A stretch of DNA of 20,156 bases, from the IMG/VR virus record IMGVR_UViG_3300017782_000308, positions 1 to 20,156 of that record; one strand, given 5' to 3'. The position numbers were made by a program, and so were the translations under genes. The DNA comes from a virus. The stretch's first letter is position 1. Each line of letters begins with the position of its first letter. The notes beneath the pieces are model-generated. The model was not told the DNA's origin, did not search any database, and saw only the letters and a list, made by a program, of their open reading frames with translations. Of the stretch, positions 12,025 through 19,763 are shown piece after piece.

Positions 12025-14750
12025 TATGGTATAAGTATAAATTCAACTGTTGCTAAGTCGTTAGGTTTGTAATCTATTTTATTTACTCTATAAATTCTGT
12101 TCTTTATCATTACTGTGTCATAGAAATTAAAGCTATTAACATCTGAAGGAGTTAAATTTACTTTAAGAGTCATAATTCTAGTATCAGGATTGTAAAGGTC
12201 TTTGTAATACGGTTGCCAAAACAAACTAAATAAATTATTAGTTGAAGTTCCTATACCTGTGAAAGTCTGCTGTGTTTCAAAATTTATATCTATTGTTGTA
12301 TTTGTAGTGGGTATATCTGTCAAATGACTAAATTGTAAAAATTCAGTCCAATTCGCTTCAGCAAAACCATTCCAAGCAGGTATAAAATAAGAACCATTAC
12401 CAACGCTTTTTATTCCATTGTTGAAAAATAATCTAGGGCTGTTTGCAAAAGGTTGCGAGTCGCCATCATCAGTCATAGAATAAATAGCAGGTGTTATCAA
12501 TTCGGAAACAGCGTTTATATCAGTCAGAGGTTTTGGCACTGATGCAGCAAAAGGTTCTGCTGATATTTCTTTTTCTCCTGTTAGTAAGTCAAATTGCTGT
12601 GAAGGTGCAATATGATTTAATGAACCGTAAGGATGACCACCTGTTGAAGACTTCATAACACTAGCTGCGTAGTCGTCTTCATCTTCAGCAAAGACAAACT
12701 TAGTTATTTTATTTAAGTCAGTTAAAGGTTTTAATTTTATTTCTGTTACATCTACTTTGTCAGTCCAATTTAATTCTTTACTATCGTCATTATCTATAAA
12801 TGTATTATAGTAAGGTTCAAACATTATTTCACTAGGATTATTAGGGTTAGGTAAAGTTACTATATTAAACATATTAATTAAACCCTTCAAGAACTCCCAT
12901 TGGTTAAGCTCACCTCTTAATGTTTCCATTAAGGTTTCTGTAGTCAGTGTAAGCATACCTGTAGTTCCGTATATGGTACACTTACCTTTACGGGTAGCTG
13001 TTTGTTCTCCAAAGAACAGAGTATTAACAGAAGTTAAAGATTTCCATTCTAGCTGAATATAATCACCTGCATTTGCACAACTTATTGTAGCTGAAGTATT
13101 TCTAGGTAGAGGAATATTACCGTTAACATTTGCAATTATTTCGTCATAAGTGTTTAATAAAGTTCCTGAACTGTTGTATTTAACCCATCTAGTATGTATG
13201 TCTTGGTTGGGTGCTAATAAAGTAGTTCCCCATTCAAGTTCTGCTGAAAGGGTAAACATCTGTCCGTCTGCTGAAGCAGTAAATTTACTAGCTGTCCAAC
13301 CCATCTGTGTGTCAAAAGACCAATCAGATAAGTCAATAGCATCAAATGAGCCTGTGCAATATTGTACTGCAGCAGTATCTTTATACAGACCACTTGTTTC
13401 AGGTATTCCTGATATATTTTCACCCCAACTAAAATCCATATAAAGTTTTGTAAATAAATCGGACTCAAAAAATTCACTTTTATACGTGAAAGGTATGTCT
13501 TGAAATATTCTGTCTATTAAATACTTTACATTTATACAAGGTCTGAACGCTGCTTGTAAATCTAAGAGTTCAGGCATTCCCCAAATTGCACTATTAGGTG
13601 GATTGTAAGGCGTTCGGATTATTTGATGTGACCAATCTATAAAAGGGTATTTTAAGGTTGAATAGGTATCTCTGAAGCCTGAAGTATTAGGGTTTAAATA
13701 AGTTATTCCTGTGTATGGTGCTGAGTCGTACCAACTTCTATAGATATTTTCTTTTTGATAATCGTGTTCTAATTCTGTAAAACTTAATTCTGAAAATGTC
13801 TTTAATCCTAACACATCAGATAACGAAACAGCTTCAGAATATAAATTTACATTGTAGCTTATTTCTCCTGACTTGTCAGAAATATCTATCATTTTTAAAA
13901 ACCCTTCAAATAATAAAAAACCGTCTTGTTTTAATACACATTTTGTTTTATTATACGGATTAAAGTTAATATCTGTATTAGTTCTTGTTATTTCAAAGAT
14001 GTGGTCAAAGATTTTATTATTTCTTTTTGTTGCAGGTAATTTAAAAGCTTTTGAATAAGACTGTACTTTCTCAGCTACATTTTTAAAGTCATCCACACTA
14101 AGACTTAAAGGTATATCTTCATCTTCATATAAATCACAAATAACTTGCCCATCTAGTAAGTCTGAATATGTTTGCGTAGGAGTAGTACCCTGTTGAGAAA
14201 TAGATACATTATCTATAACTATATTATCAGCAACGAAATTGTAATAACTTATAACTATCGTGTCATCTGTACTAGCTGCAGTCCAAGAAAAAGTGATTTG
14301 ACTTTGGTTTGCTGCGTGTAAAGGTTGCGCGATCATATTAGTACCATTATAAGCACTTGTTAAAACAAATCCTGTGCCTGTAGTAGATAAGTTTATTGTC
14401 ATTTCGTAATTTATTCCAACAACTAAGTTAGATAATCTTTGGTATATTCCTGACAAAGTTAATGTGGCTACTGAGTATAAAGTAACTCCTCCTGATATTA
14501 CAGTAGGTACTGTTGGTGTTCCTGAGCTTGAACTTCTGTATCTGTACCAATCATTTATATAATTTGGTGGATGAGAGCTTAAAGCTGAAACTATAACATT
14601 GGATGCAGACGAAGGGACTGTGCAAGTTGGATGGATTGTATTATCTAAAGCGTTGAAAGTTGAACCATCAACACAGAATTCACCTGTTTGCGAAAAGGTA
14701 GAACCGTAGCCGTTATAGATTTGTGGGTAAACTATTAATTGTAAGCTCAT
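12024..14750 (-). CDS. Large tail tip/baseplate-like protein with CBM-like N-terminus
   Basis: A 908-residue protein, the largest here. Residues of about 1-195 are Ser/Thr-rich and beta-sandwich-like (GINYEMTINLSTTGTGFVLTSAYN, FSWTAASTDDTIVISYYN, DNIVIDNVSIS), resembling carbohydrate-binding modules. From about 200 it changes to a tail-protein core: QVICDLYEDEDIPLSLSVDDFKN, SYSKAFKLPATKRNNKIFDHIF, NPYNKTKCVLKQDGFLLFEGFLKM. I associate this block with large tail proteins of Bacteroidetes phages. The C-terminal part ends VMIKNRIYRVNKIDYKPNDLATVEFILIP. It is probably a tip or baseplate hub, perhaps a Dit/Tal equivalent. It is coupled by TAATG to the genes on both sides. The exact role is uncertain. 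Confidence 0.65.
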   Translation of the reverse strand: MSLQLIVYPQIYNGYGSTFSQTGEFCVDGSTFNALDNTIHPTCTVPSSASNVIVSALSSHPPNYINDWYRYRSSSSGTPTVPTVISGGVTLYSVATLTLSGIYQRLSNLVVGINYEMTINLSTTGTGFVLTSAYNGTNMIAQPLHAANQSQITFSWTAASTDDTIVISYYNFVADNIVIDNVSISQQGTTPTQTYSDLLDGQVICDLYEDEDIPLSLSVDDFKNVAEKVQSYSKAFKLPATKRNNKIFDHIFEITRTNTDINFNPYNKTKCVLKQDGFLLFEGFLKMIDISDKSGEISYNVNLYSEAVSLSDVLGLKTFSELSFTELEHDYQKENIYRSWYDSAPYTGITYLNPNTSGFRDTYSTLKYPFIDWSHQIIRTPYNPPNSAIWGMPELLDLQAAFRPCINVKYLIDRIFQDIPFTYKSEFFESDLFTKLYMDFSWGENISGIPETSGLYKDTAAVQYCTGSFDAIDLSDWSFDTQMGWTASKFTASADGQMFTLSAELEWGTTLLAPNQDIHTRWVKYNSSGTLLNTYDEIIANVNGNIPLPRNTSATISCANAGDYIQLEWKSLTSVNTLFFGEQTATRKGKCTIYGTTGMLTLTTETLMETLRGELNQWEFLKGLINMFNIVTLPNPNNPSEIMFEPYYNTFIDNDDSKELNWTDKVDVTEIKLKPLTDLNKITKFVFAEDEDDYAASVMKSSTGGHPYGSLNHIAPSQQFDLLTGEKEISAEPFAASVPKPLTDINAVSELITPAIYSMTDDGDSQPFANSPRLFFNNGIKSVGNGSYFIPAWNGFAEANWTEFLQFSHLTDIPTTNTTIDINFETQQTFTGIGTSTNNLFSLFWQPYYKDLYNPDTRIMTLKVNLTPSDVNSFNFYDTVMIKNRIYRVNKIDYKPNDLATVEFILIP

Positions 14751-16138
14751 TATATTGATTGCGTTCTTAGTGTCTTACTCTTTTCTACTTCAAAAGTGTA
14801 TTGAATAAGTCTATCATTAGCTACTGTCTTTTTTGTAAAGTTTGTACTCGTTAACCTTACAGGTGTTACGTATTGGTTCAAATTAGTTTGAACGTCATAC
14901 ACATACGAATAACCTGCTAGTATATAAACCTCAGGACTGTTTGTTAATTCTTCAAACATTACGTTATCGTTTTCACTTATAAAGTCTGTGTTCATTTTGA
15001 TTTTCTCAGTAGCGTTTACTCTAAATGTTTTCTTACCACCTTTGTAACCGTTTACTCTGTAAGCTGACTCGTTCCAAGTTCCTGCCTGTTGCTCGTATGT
15101 AGAACCTTTTGTTGATATACTTCTTGTAGACTTCTGTGTGAATGTGTAGTAATCCCACGCACCCCATTGGTTAAGCCAACAAAGTCTTATAGACTCATAT
15201 CCTTTTGAATTAGGACAATTAACATTTATTCTATATTCTTGAGTTGTATAATTTGATGACATTGTTTTCCAAGCTCTTATAGTGTAATAGCCACCCTGTA
15301 TAGTTCCTGCTGAAACTAATCCTGCAAACATTGTAGTATTGTCGCTTCTAAGATTAGCAGGAAAGCAACCAAAGTAAAACAGATTTTTTTGCACATCAGA
15401 AGTTGCCGAATAAGCTCCACCATTAGCTACGTCTTTATTAACATTTTCCGAACCTAAAGAAACACCTGCGCTATTAAAATATTCAAGATTTATTGAAGAC
15501 ACTTTTTCGTCATCATCTAAAAAAGCAATTGTACCGTAGTCTTCTACATTTGCATTTTGAGTATTAGGTGCATTAGTTAGAAATCTTTTAGATTGACTAG
15601 AAGGAAAGAACTCTGTCATATCAAAACCAAAGTCTACATTTTGTAAATCTAATACATTATCATATTTTAGATACCCATTAAGCAATTTGTAATTGATTGA
15701 ATTAACAGGAGTAGCTTCTTGCTCAGAACCGTTGTTATCAATATATACAGTTCTAAACTGAATAGTTAACCATCTTAAAGCATTTCTATTTGTTGAATAC
15801 TTATCTATTAAATGTAAAGGGTTTGCTGTTTCATTATTTGTTAGTGCAGTTTTATAAGAACTACCTTCAGCTGCAAGATTATCAGCAGCTACATAGCTTT
15901 CAGCTACTTGCCTGAAGTCAAACATACCTACACCTACATTATTTGGTTTTGTCTTAAACGTAGCTAAAGGTGCTCCTGTTACTGTTGGTGGTGTTCCGTT
16001 ACTTATATAAACGTCAGCTTGAAAACTTACATTAGTAAATTGTGCTACTATATTGTCGTTAGATATTGTAAAAATTATCTCTTGCCCTACAGGTACAGCA
16101 TTTGAATATCTAGGTTTTTGTTTTATTTCTGTTTGCAT
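14750..16138 (-). CDS. Tail protein, unknown role
   Basis: A 462-residue protein starting MQTEIKQKPRYSNAVPVGQEIIFTISND. It is beta-rich throughout: VSFQADVYISNGT, ALRWLTIQFRTVYIDNNG, CWLNQWGAWDYYTF (about 318-331), YKGGKKTFRVNATEKI, and a C-terminal strand RLIQYTFEVEKSKTLRTQSI. The block IRLCWLNQWGAWDYYTF is one I recall from tail proteins of Bacteroidetes phages, without an established function. It lies between the gp10-like neck gene and the large tip protein, with a one-base overlap to the latter, so it probably belongs to the tail shaft or tip. No signal peptide or enzyme motif is visible. Confidence 0.6.
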   Translation of the reverse strand: MQTEIKQKPRYSNAVPVGQEIIFTISNDNIVAQFTNVSFQADVYISNGTPPTVTGAPLATFKTKPNNVGVGMFDFRQVAESYVAADNLAAEGSSYKTALTNNETANPLHLIDKYSTNRNALRWLTIQFRTVYIDNNGSEQEATPVNSINYKLLNGYLKYDNVLDLQNVDFGFDMTEFFPSSQSKRFLTNAPNTQNANVEDYGTIAFLDDDEKVSSINLEYFNSAGVSLGSENVNKDVANGGAYSATSDVQKNLFYFGCFPANLRSDNTTMFAGLVSAGTIQGGYYTIRAWKTMSSNYTTQEYRINVNCPNSKGYESIRLCWLNQWGAWDYYTFTQKSTRSISTKGSTYEQQAGTWNESAYRVNGYKGGKKTFRVNATEKIKMNTDFISENDNVMFEELTNSPEVYILAGYSYVYDVQTNLNQYVTPVRLTSTNFTKKTVANDRLIQYTFEVEKSKTLRTQSI

Positions 16139-16684
16139 TTAGCTAATTATTTTTTGTTGTTTTAAACCGTCTATTATGCTTTCTTTTATTGCTGCTCCAA
16201 AATTATTACTAAATTGTTGCATTCCTAACATTAAAGGTTTCTGAAAGAAGCTTATGCCTTGTATTCCTTTTTTTCCAATGCTTCTAGCAATTAAAAACTT
16301 TATACTTTTTCTAGACATAAATTTCCCTTCTTTATCTCTTGGAGCTATTCCTTTTTTAACTATCCACTTATCAAGTGCCTTAGTAGGTGGTTGTGAGTGT
16401 CCTTTAGATTTTTTATAACGAAAAGGACTTTTAAGAGTTTTGCCTTTGTAATCTTTAAATCTTCTTTCTTTTTCTGTTCCTGAAACTCCCTTATCTACAA
16501 ACTTACCATAAGCAGCCATCTTAAACTTTACACTTAAAACCCCTTTGTCCTCTATCACAGTAAATGTAATAGATTTTTCTAAAGCAGTATCACCACCCTT
16601 AGATTTCTGTAAGTTTCCTTTTGCTCTATTTACTACTTGTTTACCAAAGCTATTAAGATATCTTTCAAGAGCATCTAACTTCAT
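16139..16684 (-). CDS. Tail completion/neck protein, HK97 gp10-like
   Basis: A 181-residue, strongly basic protein. It begins MKLDALERYLNSFGKQVVNRAKGNLQKS and has the arrangement of HK97 gp10-type head-tail joining proteins: an N-terminal helix, a beta segment with VKFKMAAYGKFVDKGVSGTE (about 53-72), and a C-terminal helical part with FFQKPLMLGMQQFSNNF. The phrase YGKFVDKGVSG, in which a small loop holds a Gly after Phe-Val, is typical of this family. These proteins sit at the neck or on the tail side of it. It is coupled to the upstream gene (TAATG) and abuts the next gene. It is reasonably assigned, though the sequence similarity is by eye. Confidence 0.65.
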   Translation of the reverse strand: MKLDALERYLNSFGKQVVNRAKGNLQKSKGGDTALEKSITFTVIEDKGVLSVKFKMAAYGKFVDKGVSGTEKERRFKDYKGKTLKSPFRYKKSKGHSQPPTKALDKWIVKKGIAPRDKEGKFMSRKSIKFLIARSIGKKGIQGISFFQKPLMLGMQQFSNNFGAAIKESIIDGLKQQKIIS

Positions 16685-17133
16685 TACACTAGTGCTGCAA
16701 ATACTTCTACTTGAACATCAGTTGTTGCTGAAGGTCTCACCTCTACAGTAACCAAATCTTCTAATGTAGGAAAAGCAGGACTTGCGTCTTCTTCACCAAT
16801 TAAAACTTCTTCAGCTTGGAATAAGATGTGCGAACCACCTGCTCTAACTGTTACTTGATAATTTGTTGCTGCTGTTACAAAAGCTACTTTCATGTCTTGG
16901 TCATCACTTAAATTTGTAACTCTTAAGTATTTGCAATTCTCTACATCTAAAGCACCATCAGCACCATAAGGTGTAGAATTAAAAACTGCTACTGTTGTAG
17001 TCTGTGAATGAGTACAAGTTAAAATTCTTTCAAATACATCTACTATCCCTGTAGTTGTTAAAGTGTTTAAAGATCCTCTGACTGAGCCGTTCAATACGAC
17101 ATTCTCTGTAATTGTTGTTGTTAAATCTGCCAT
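16684..17133 (-). CDS. Small beta-rich virion protein, unknown
   Basis: A 149-residue protein, acidic and beta-rich (TTTITENVVLNGSVRGSL, YLRVTNLSDDQDMKVAFVTA, YQVTVRAGGSHILFQAEEVL), ending VQVEVFAALV. The phrase RAGGSHILF in a beta-barrel setting is seen in small virion proteins, but I cannot place the family. It starts one base after the 24-codon frame and is coupled to the gp10-like gene by TAATG. Its place among the neck and tail genes suggests a minor virion component. It could also be a decoration or tail-tube-associated protein. Confidence 0.55.
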   Translation of the reverse strand: MADLTTTITENVVLNGSVRGSLNTLTTTGIVDVFERILTCTHSQTTTVAVFNSTPYGADGALDVENCKYLRVTNLSDDQDMKVAFVTAATNYQVTVRAGGSHILFQAEEVLIGEEDASPAFPTLEDLVTVEVRPSATTDVQVEVFAALV

Positions 17134-17134
17134 G

Positions 17135-17209
17135 TTATATTTTTATTGTTATTTTAAATTTCTTCCATCCTATTTGAACTATTAATCTGCCTATCTTAAA
17201 TTTGAACAT
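17135..17209 (-). CDS. Possible 24-residue peptide filling a gap
   Basis: The ATG at 17209 shares its A with the TAA of the upstream gene (TAATG). The frame ends in TAA one base before the ATG of the next gene, so it exactly fills the gap. The product is basic and alternates hydrophobic and charged residues: MFKFKIGRLIVQIGWKKFKI and four more. It may be a tiny real gene, or a leader that keeps ribosomes coupled between the two larger genes. The length is too short to decide. Confidence 0.3.
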   Translation of the reverse strand: MFKFKIGRLIVQIGWKKFKITIKI

Positions 17210-17754
17210 TAGTAACCTGCACCTCTTATATTAACAGGAATATTACAAGTCTGAAAGTCATTCTGAACTAATACTCCTAAGTTAAACACATATCCACAGC
17301 ATAAGTTATCAAATCTTTCCTGAAACGGTTCTATTGTAAATTGGTCTTGCGTAAAATAGATAGGTTCGTTTATATCATTTACTCCGTTTAAAGATTGTCT
17401 AGAACTGTGTCTTAACATTCCTATTATGTCTGTGCAAATAGCTAGTGTCTGATTGAATACTTCTTGTTCGTTATTCTCTGTGTTTACTAACTTAGTTAAT
17501 TCTGAATGTTGTTTTGTTTGCCAATCTGACTTCTCGCTTACCATATCCATTATAAAGATTTGGAAGTTATAAGTAAGCTGACTATCACCTGTAGTTACTG
17601 ATGTAGGATTTATGTGCATTAAAGGGAACTTCTCCATCTTTTCAAGATTGATGTCGTAAATGTCGCCAACTGAAGTAGTGCTGATTTGGTCGTGATACTC
17701 ACCTAACCTAAGCAAAGTATTTACTACATTATTATAAGTCTTATTATTTACCAT
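17209..17754 (-). CDS. Tail terminator/neck-like protein
   Basis: A 181-residue protein starting MVNNKTYNNVVNTLLRLGEYHDQI. It has an N-terminal helix and then a mixed alpha/beta part with KFPLMHINPTSVTTGDSQLTYNFQIFIMDMVSE (about 42-74). In the middle is a helix TKLVNTENNEQEVFNQTLAICTDIIGML, and at the C-terminus FDNLCCGYVFNLGVLVQND. The succession helix, strand pair, helix, strand fits tail terminator proteins (lambda gpU type), which cap the tail tube and join it to the head. Its start lies inside the end of the frameshifted chaperone frame (11-base overlap). I infer the role from fold pattern and its place before the gp10-like gene. Confidence 0.5.
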   Translation of the reverse strand: MVNNKTYNNVVNTLLRLGEYHDQISTTSVGDIYDINLEKMEKFPLMHINPTSVTTGDSQLTYNFQIFIMDMVSEKSDWQTKQHSELTKLVNTENNEQEVFNQTLAICTDIIGMLRHSSRQSLNGVNDINEPIYFTQDQFTIEPFQERFDNLCCGYVFNLGVLVQNDFQTCNIPVNIRGAGY

Positions 17755-18519
17755 TTCTTTGAACTTTATTTTGTGAGTTTAAGTCTGTTTCATAACTTAA
17801 CCAAGTCAAGCACTCTAACAGCCCTAAATTCGTTATTCTTTCTAAGTTTACTATCTCAGCTCCGCATAATCTGTGGAGGACTCCGAACCATCCCCACTTA
17901 TCAGCAAAACTTTCTGTTGCTATTGCGTCTTCGTTTCCTTCAGCTGCTCCATCAAATATAATGGCAAAATCTCTGACAACTCCTTCCCTAAATTGTAGAA
18001 AAAAAAAAGAGCTGCTTGTACTTGTTGAGCTGACATCTTTTTCATTTCTTCCGTCCTGAGCCGAATATCTCCATCATAAGCGTTAATAATATAAATGTCA
18101 TTCTTCTTTTCTTTTATCGGTCTAAACAATACAGCCATTATTTCAGGCATATTCTTTTCAATTCCACCCTTAATAAATGTTTCTAAGTCTGCATACTCGC
18201 CTAATGTTATACTGTCCAAATCAGGATGAAAGCCGTACTCAACACCATCTATTTTAATAATCTTTTTAAGCTTAGTATCTTGCTTTTGCTGTAACGCTGC
18301 TATCTTGTTCATTATAACTGCTACATCTGATAAAGCCAATTCCTTTACTAACTGCTTAGGAATGTTAGATAATGCTGCTATTGTTTCAGTTGCTTCTTCT
18401 GTCTTTGTGCCTGTTTCAAAATCAATAAGTTGTAACCACTTCTCTAACGTTACATCTTTCCAACTGCTTATAAGTTTAAACTCTTTTACCTTACCTTCTT
18501 TTTTAACTTTTACTTTCAT
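17744..18519 (-). CDS. Tail assembly chaperone G-T fusion by -1 frameshift
   Basis: Joined product of about 258 residues: 174 from the upstream frame, then 84 from the -1 frame, ending at TAA 17746-17744. The -1 frame holds no ATG, so it needs entry from the first frame. It codes for a convincing protein: SFADKWGWFGVLHRLCG, then LERITNLGLLECLTWLSYETD, typical of the C-terminal extension of tail chaperones. The slip site is a run of ten T (18008-17999) ending U UUU UUC in the zero frame, the X XXY YYZ heptamer of ribosomal -1 frameshifts. Slippage of RNA polymerase on the T run would give the same product. Extended forms (gpGT in lambda) bind the tape measure and tube proteins during tail assembly. 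Confidence 0.75.
17920..18519 (-). CDS. Tail assembly chaperone (G-like, unshifted form)
   Basis: A 199-residue protein starting MKVKVKKEGKVKEFKLISSWKDVTLEKWLQL. The middle is helical (TKTEEATETIAALSNIPKQLV, LALSDVAVIMNKIAALQQKQ). A short beta part follows (KIIKIDGVEYGFHPDLDS), then a helix-rich C-terminal region with FFYNLGKELSEILPLYLMEQL. The shape and the frameshift signal near its end fit tail assembly chaperones of lambda gpG type, which coat the tape measure before the tube polymerises around it. It is not next to the tape measure gene but next to terminase. Its start follows one of the two 19-base repeat motifs. Identity as a chaperone rests largely on the frameshift architecture and the extension. 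Confidence 0.7.
   Translation of the reverse strand: MKVKVKKEGKVKEFKLISSWKDVTLEKWLQLIDFETGTKTEEATETIAALSNIPKQLVKELALSDVAVIMNKIAALQQKQDTKLKKIIKIDGVEYGFHPDLDSITLGEYADLETFIKGGIEKNMPEIMAVLFRPIKEKKNDIYIINAYDGDIRLRTEEMKKMSAQQVQAALFFFYNLGKELSEILPLYLMEQLKETKTQ
17998..18008 (-). promoter_or_regulatory. Frameshift/slippage site (ten T, U UUU UUC)
   Basis: The plus strand has ten A at 17999-18008 after a G at 17998. Read on the minus strand in the zero frame, the codons are CTT TTT TTT TTC, so the run ends in the heptamer U-UUU-UUC. A -1 shift there joins the G-like frame to the 84-codon frame. I saw no strong stimulatory stem-loop directly downstream, which slightly favours transcriptional slippage over ribosomal frameshifting. 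Confidence 0.7.
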
Positions 18520-18537
18520 CTGTTATATAATAGAAAT
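18519..18537 (-). promoter_or_regulatory. Upstream repeat motif, copy 2 (possible promoter or leader)
   Basis: The minus strand reads ATTTCTATTATATAACAGA, identical over 19 bases to 6420-6402. The last A is the first base of the chaperone start codon. With so little distance to the ATG, a promoter here would need transcription to begin inside the gene, so a translation leader is more likely at this copy. Confidence 0.35.
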
Positions 18538-18551
18538 TTGTTGTTTTTAGT

Positions 18552-19763
18552 TTACTGTACGTAATACTTCCCTGCGTTAGGGTTGTCTAGGTGATAAATT
18601 ACGTTATATCTAACCCCATCTATTGCGTGGTTGTAGTTATCTACATAAAGCTTTGAGCCTTTGTCAGCGTATATATAGTTATTCAATTCTTTAGCTATGT
18701 TAGTGCTTTCAGGTGTTATGATTAGTTCATAATCTTGCATACGAGTTATTCCACTTTCAATAGTTCCTTTTTTAACAGGCTTTATATTTACCCCTAAATG
18801 TCTAAGGTCTGCTATTAGTCTTGGTTCTGCTGAGTCTGCTATGATGAGTTTATTATCTACTTTGTCTAATATTATTTGTGCCAACTCATTTGACTTTAAT
18901 CCGTTCTTGTATATATGTTCTTTTAAATATATCTTACGTTTCCTTTTATCAATAGCTACTTCAGTAAGACTGTCAGGGTCAACACTAAAACCAAAGTCCA
19001 TTCCGCAAGAAGTCTGTAAGCCATCAGGATTAAATTCACCTATTGACCAATTCTCAAATACAACTCCTTCAGCTTTGTCTAACCAACCCCCTAAGATTTT
19101 ATGCTGATACTTTTTAAAGTTTCTGTGCTTTATGCTCTTAATACGCTCTAGGAAGCTCTGTGAGAGGTTTTCTTTGTTGTCTCGGTAGTTGGTGTGTATA
19201 TAGCATACATTGTCTTTAAAGCCGTTAAAACCACCTTCTACGCCTTTGTCCTCAAAAAACCTTTTGTATATCCAATGTTCTTTAGTAACAGGGTTTAATA
19301 TTAATACTACTCTATTGTGTATGTTCTTTTCTCTAATACTTAAATCAATAGTGTCAAATATATTCTCATCAACTAATTCTTCTGCTTCGTCTAATACCCA
19401 TGTGCTTATTCCTTGTAATGACTTTAAACTTGCTGTTTGATTTCCTGCTGATGTTCTAATTCCTCTAAATAAAATATCTGACTGATTGCTTGTATTAACT
19501 ACTTCTGCTTTATTAATACTAAAGACTTCATCAAAACCTAGCAGTCCAATCTTTTCTAAGAATTCAGGAATAATAGACAAGTGAGCTGAAGTCATTGTAA
19601 AACGAGTAAAGAGAATTCTTATCCCTTTAGTCATTGTAAGTAAAGTTAAAAATACTGTTACAGCAAAAGACTTACCTGATCCCCTTCCGCCTGTAATTAT
19701 AAAGTAACGAGCATCAGAAGAAAATAATGGATTGTATTTCTTATTCAGTATCAGTTTCAACAA
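18552..19763 (-). CDS. terL: Terminase large subunit
   Basis: A 403-residue packaging motor protein. The N-terminal ATPase has Walker A GGRGSGKS (residues 25-32), Walker B WVLDEAEE (Asp125 and the catalytic Glu126) and a coupling segment LILNP (about 154-158). The C-terminal RNase H-like nuclease shows MDFGFSVDPDS with Asp256, LIIADSAEPRLIADL with Asp310, and HAIDGVRY with Asp382, a complete acidic triad. The family is the PBSX/Bacteroidetes type of terminase large subunits. It pumps DNA into the prohead through the portal and cuts concatemers. The frame starts with two TTG codons (19763 and 19760) and overlaps the small subunit by 23 bases. The next Met is residue 44, beyond the Walker A motif, so a TTG start is needed. 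Confidence 0.92.
   Translation of the reverse strand: MLKLILNKKYNPLFSSDARYFIITGGRGSGKSFAVTVFLTLLTMTKGIRILFTRFTMTSAHLSIIPEFLEKIGLLGFDEVFSINKAEVVNTSNQSDILFRGIRTSAGNQTASLKSLQGISTWVLDEAEELVDENIFDTIDLSIREKNIHNRVVLILNPVTKEHWIYKRFFEDKGVEGGFNGFKDNVCYIHTNYRDNKENLSQSFLERIKSIKHRNFKKYQHKILGGWLDKAEGVVFENWSIGEFNPDGLQTSCGMDFGFSVDPDSLTEVAIDKRKRKIYLKEHIYKNGLKSNELAQIILDKVDNKLIIADSAEPRLIADLRHLGVNIKPVKKGTIESGITRMQDYELIITPESTNIAKELNNYIYADKGSKLYVDNYNHAIDGVRYNVIYHLDNPNAGKYYVQ

Noticed and set aside
13150-13477. Frames on both strands inside the large tail protein gene
   Set aside because: They lie entirely within a long, well-supported frame and have no leader, coupling or recognisable product.
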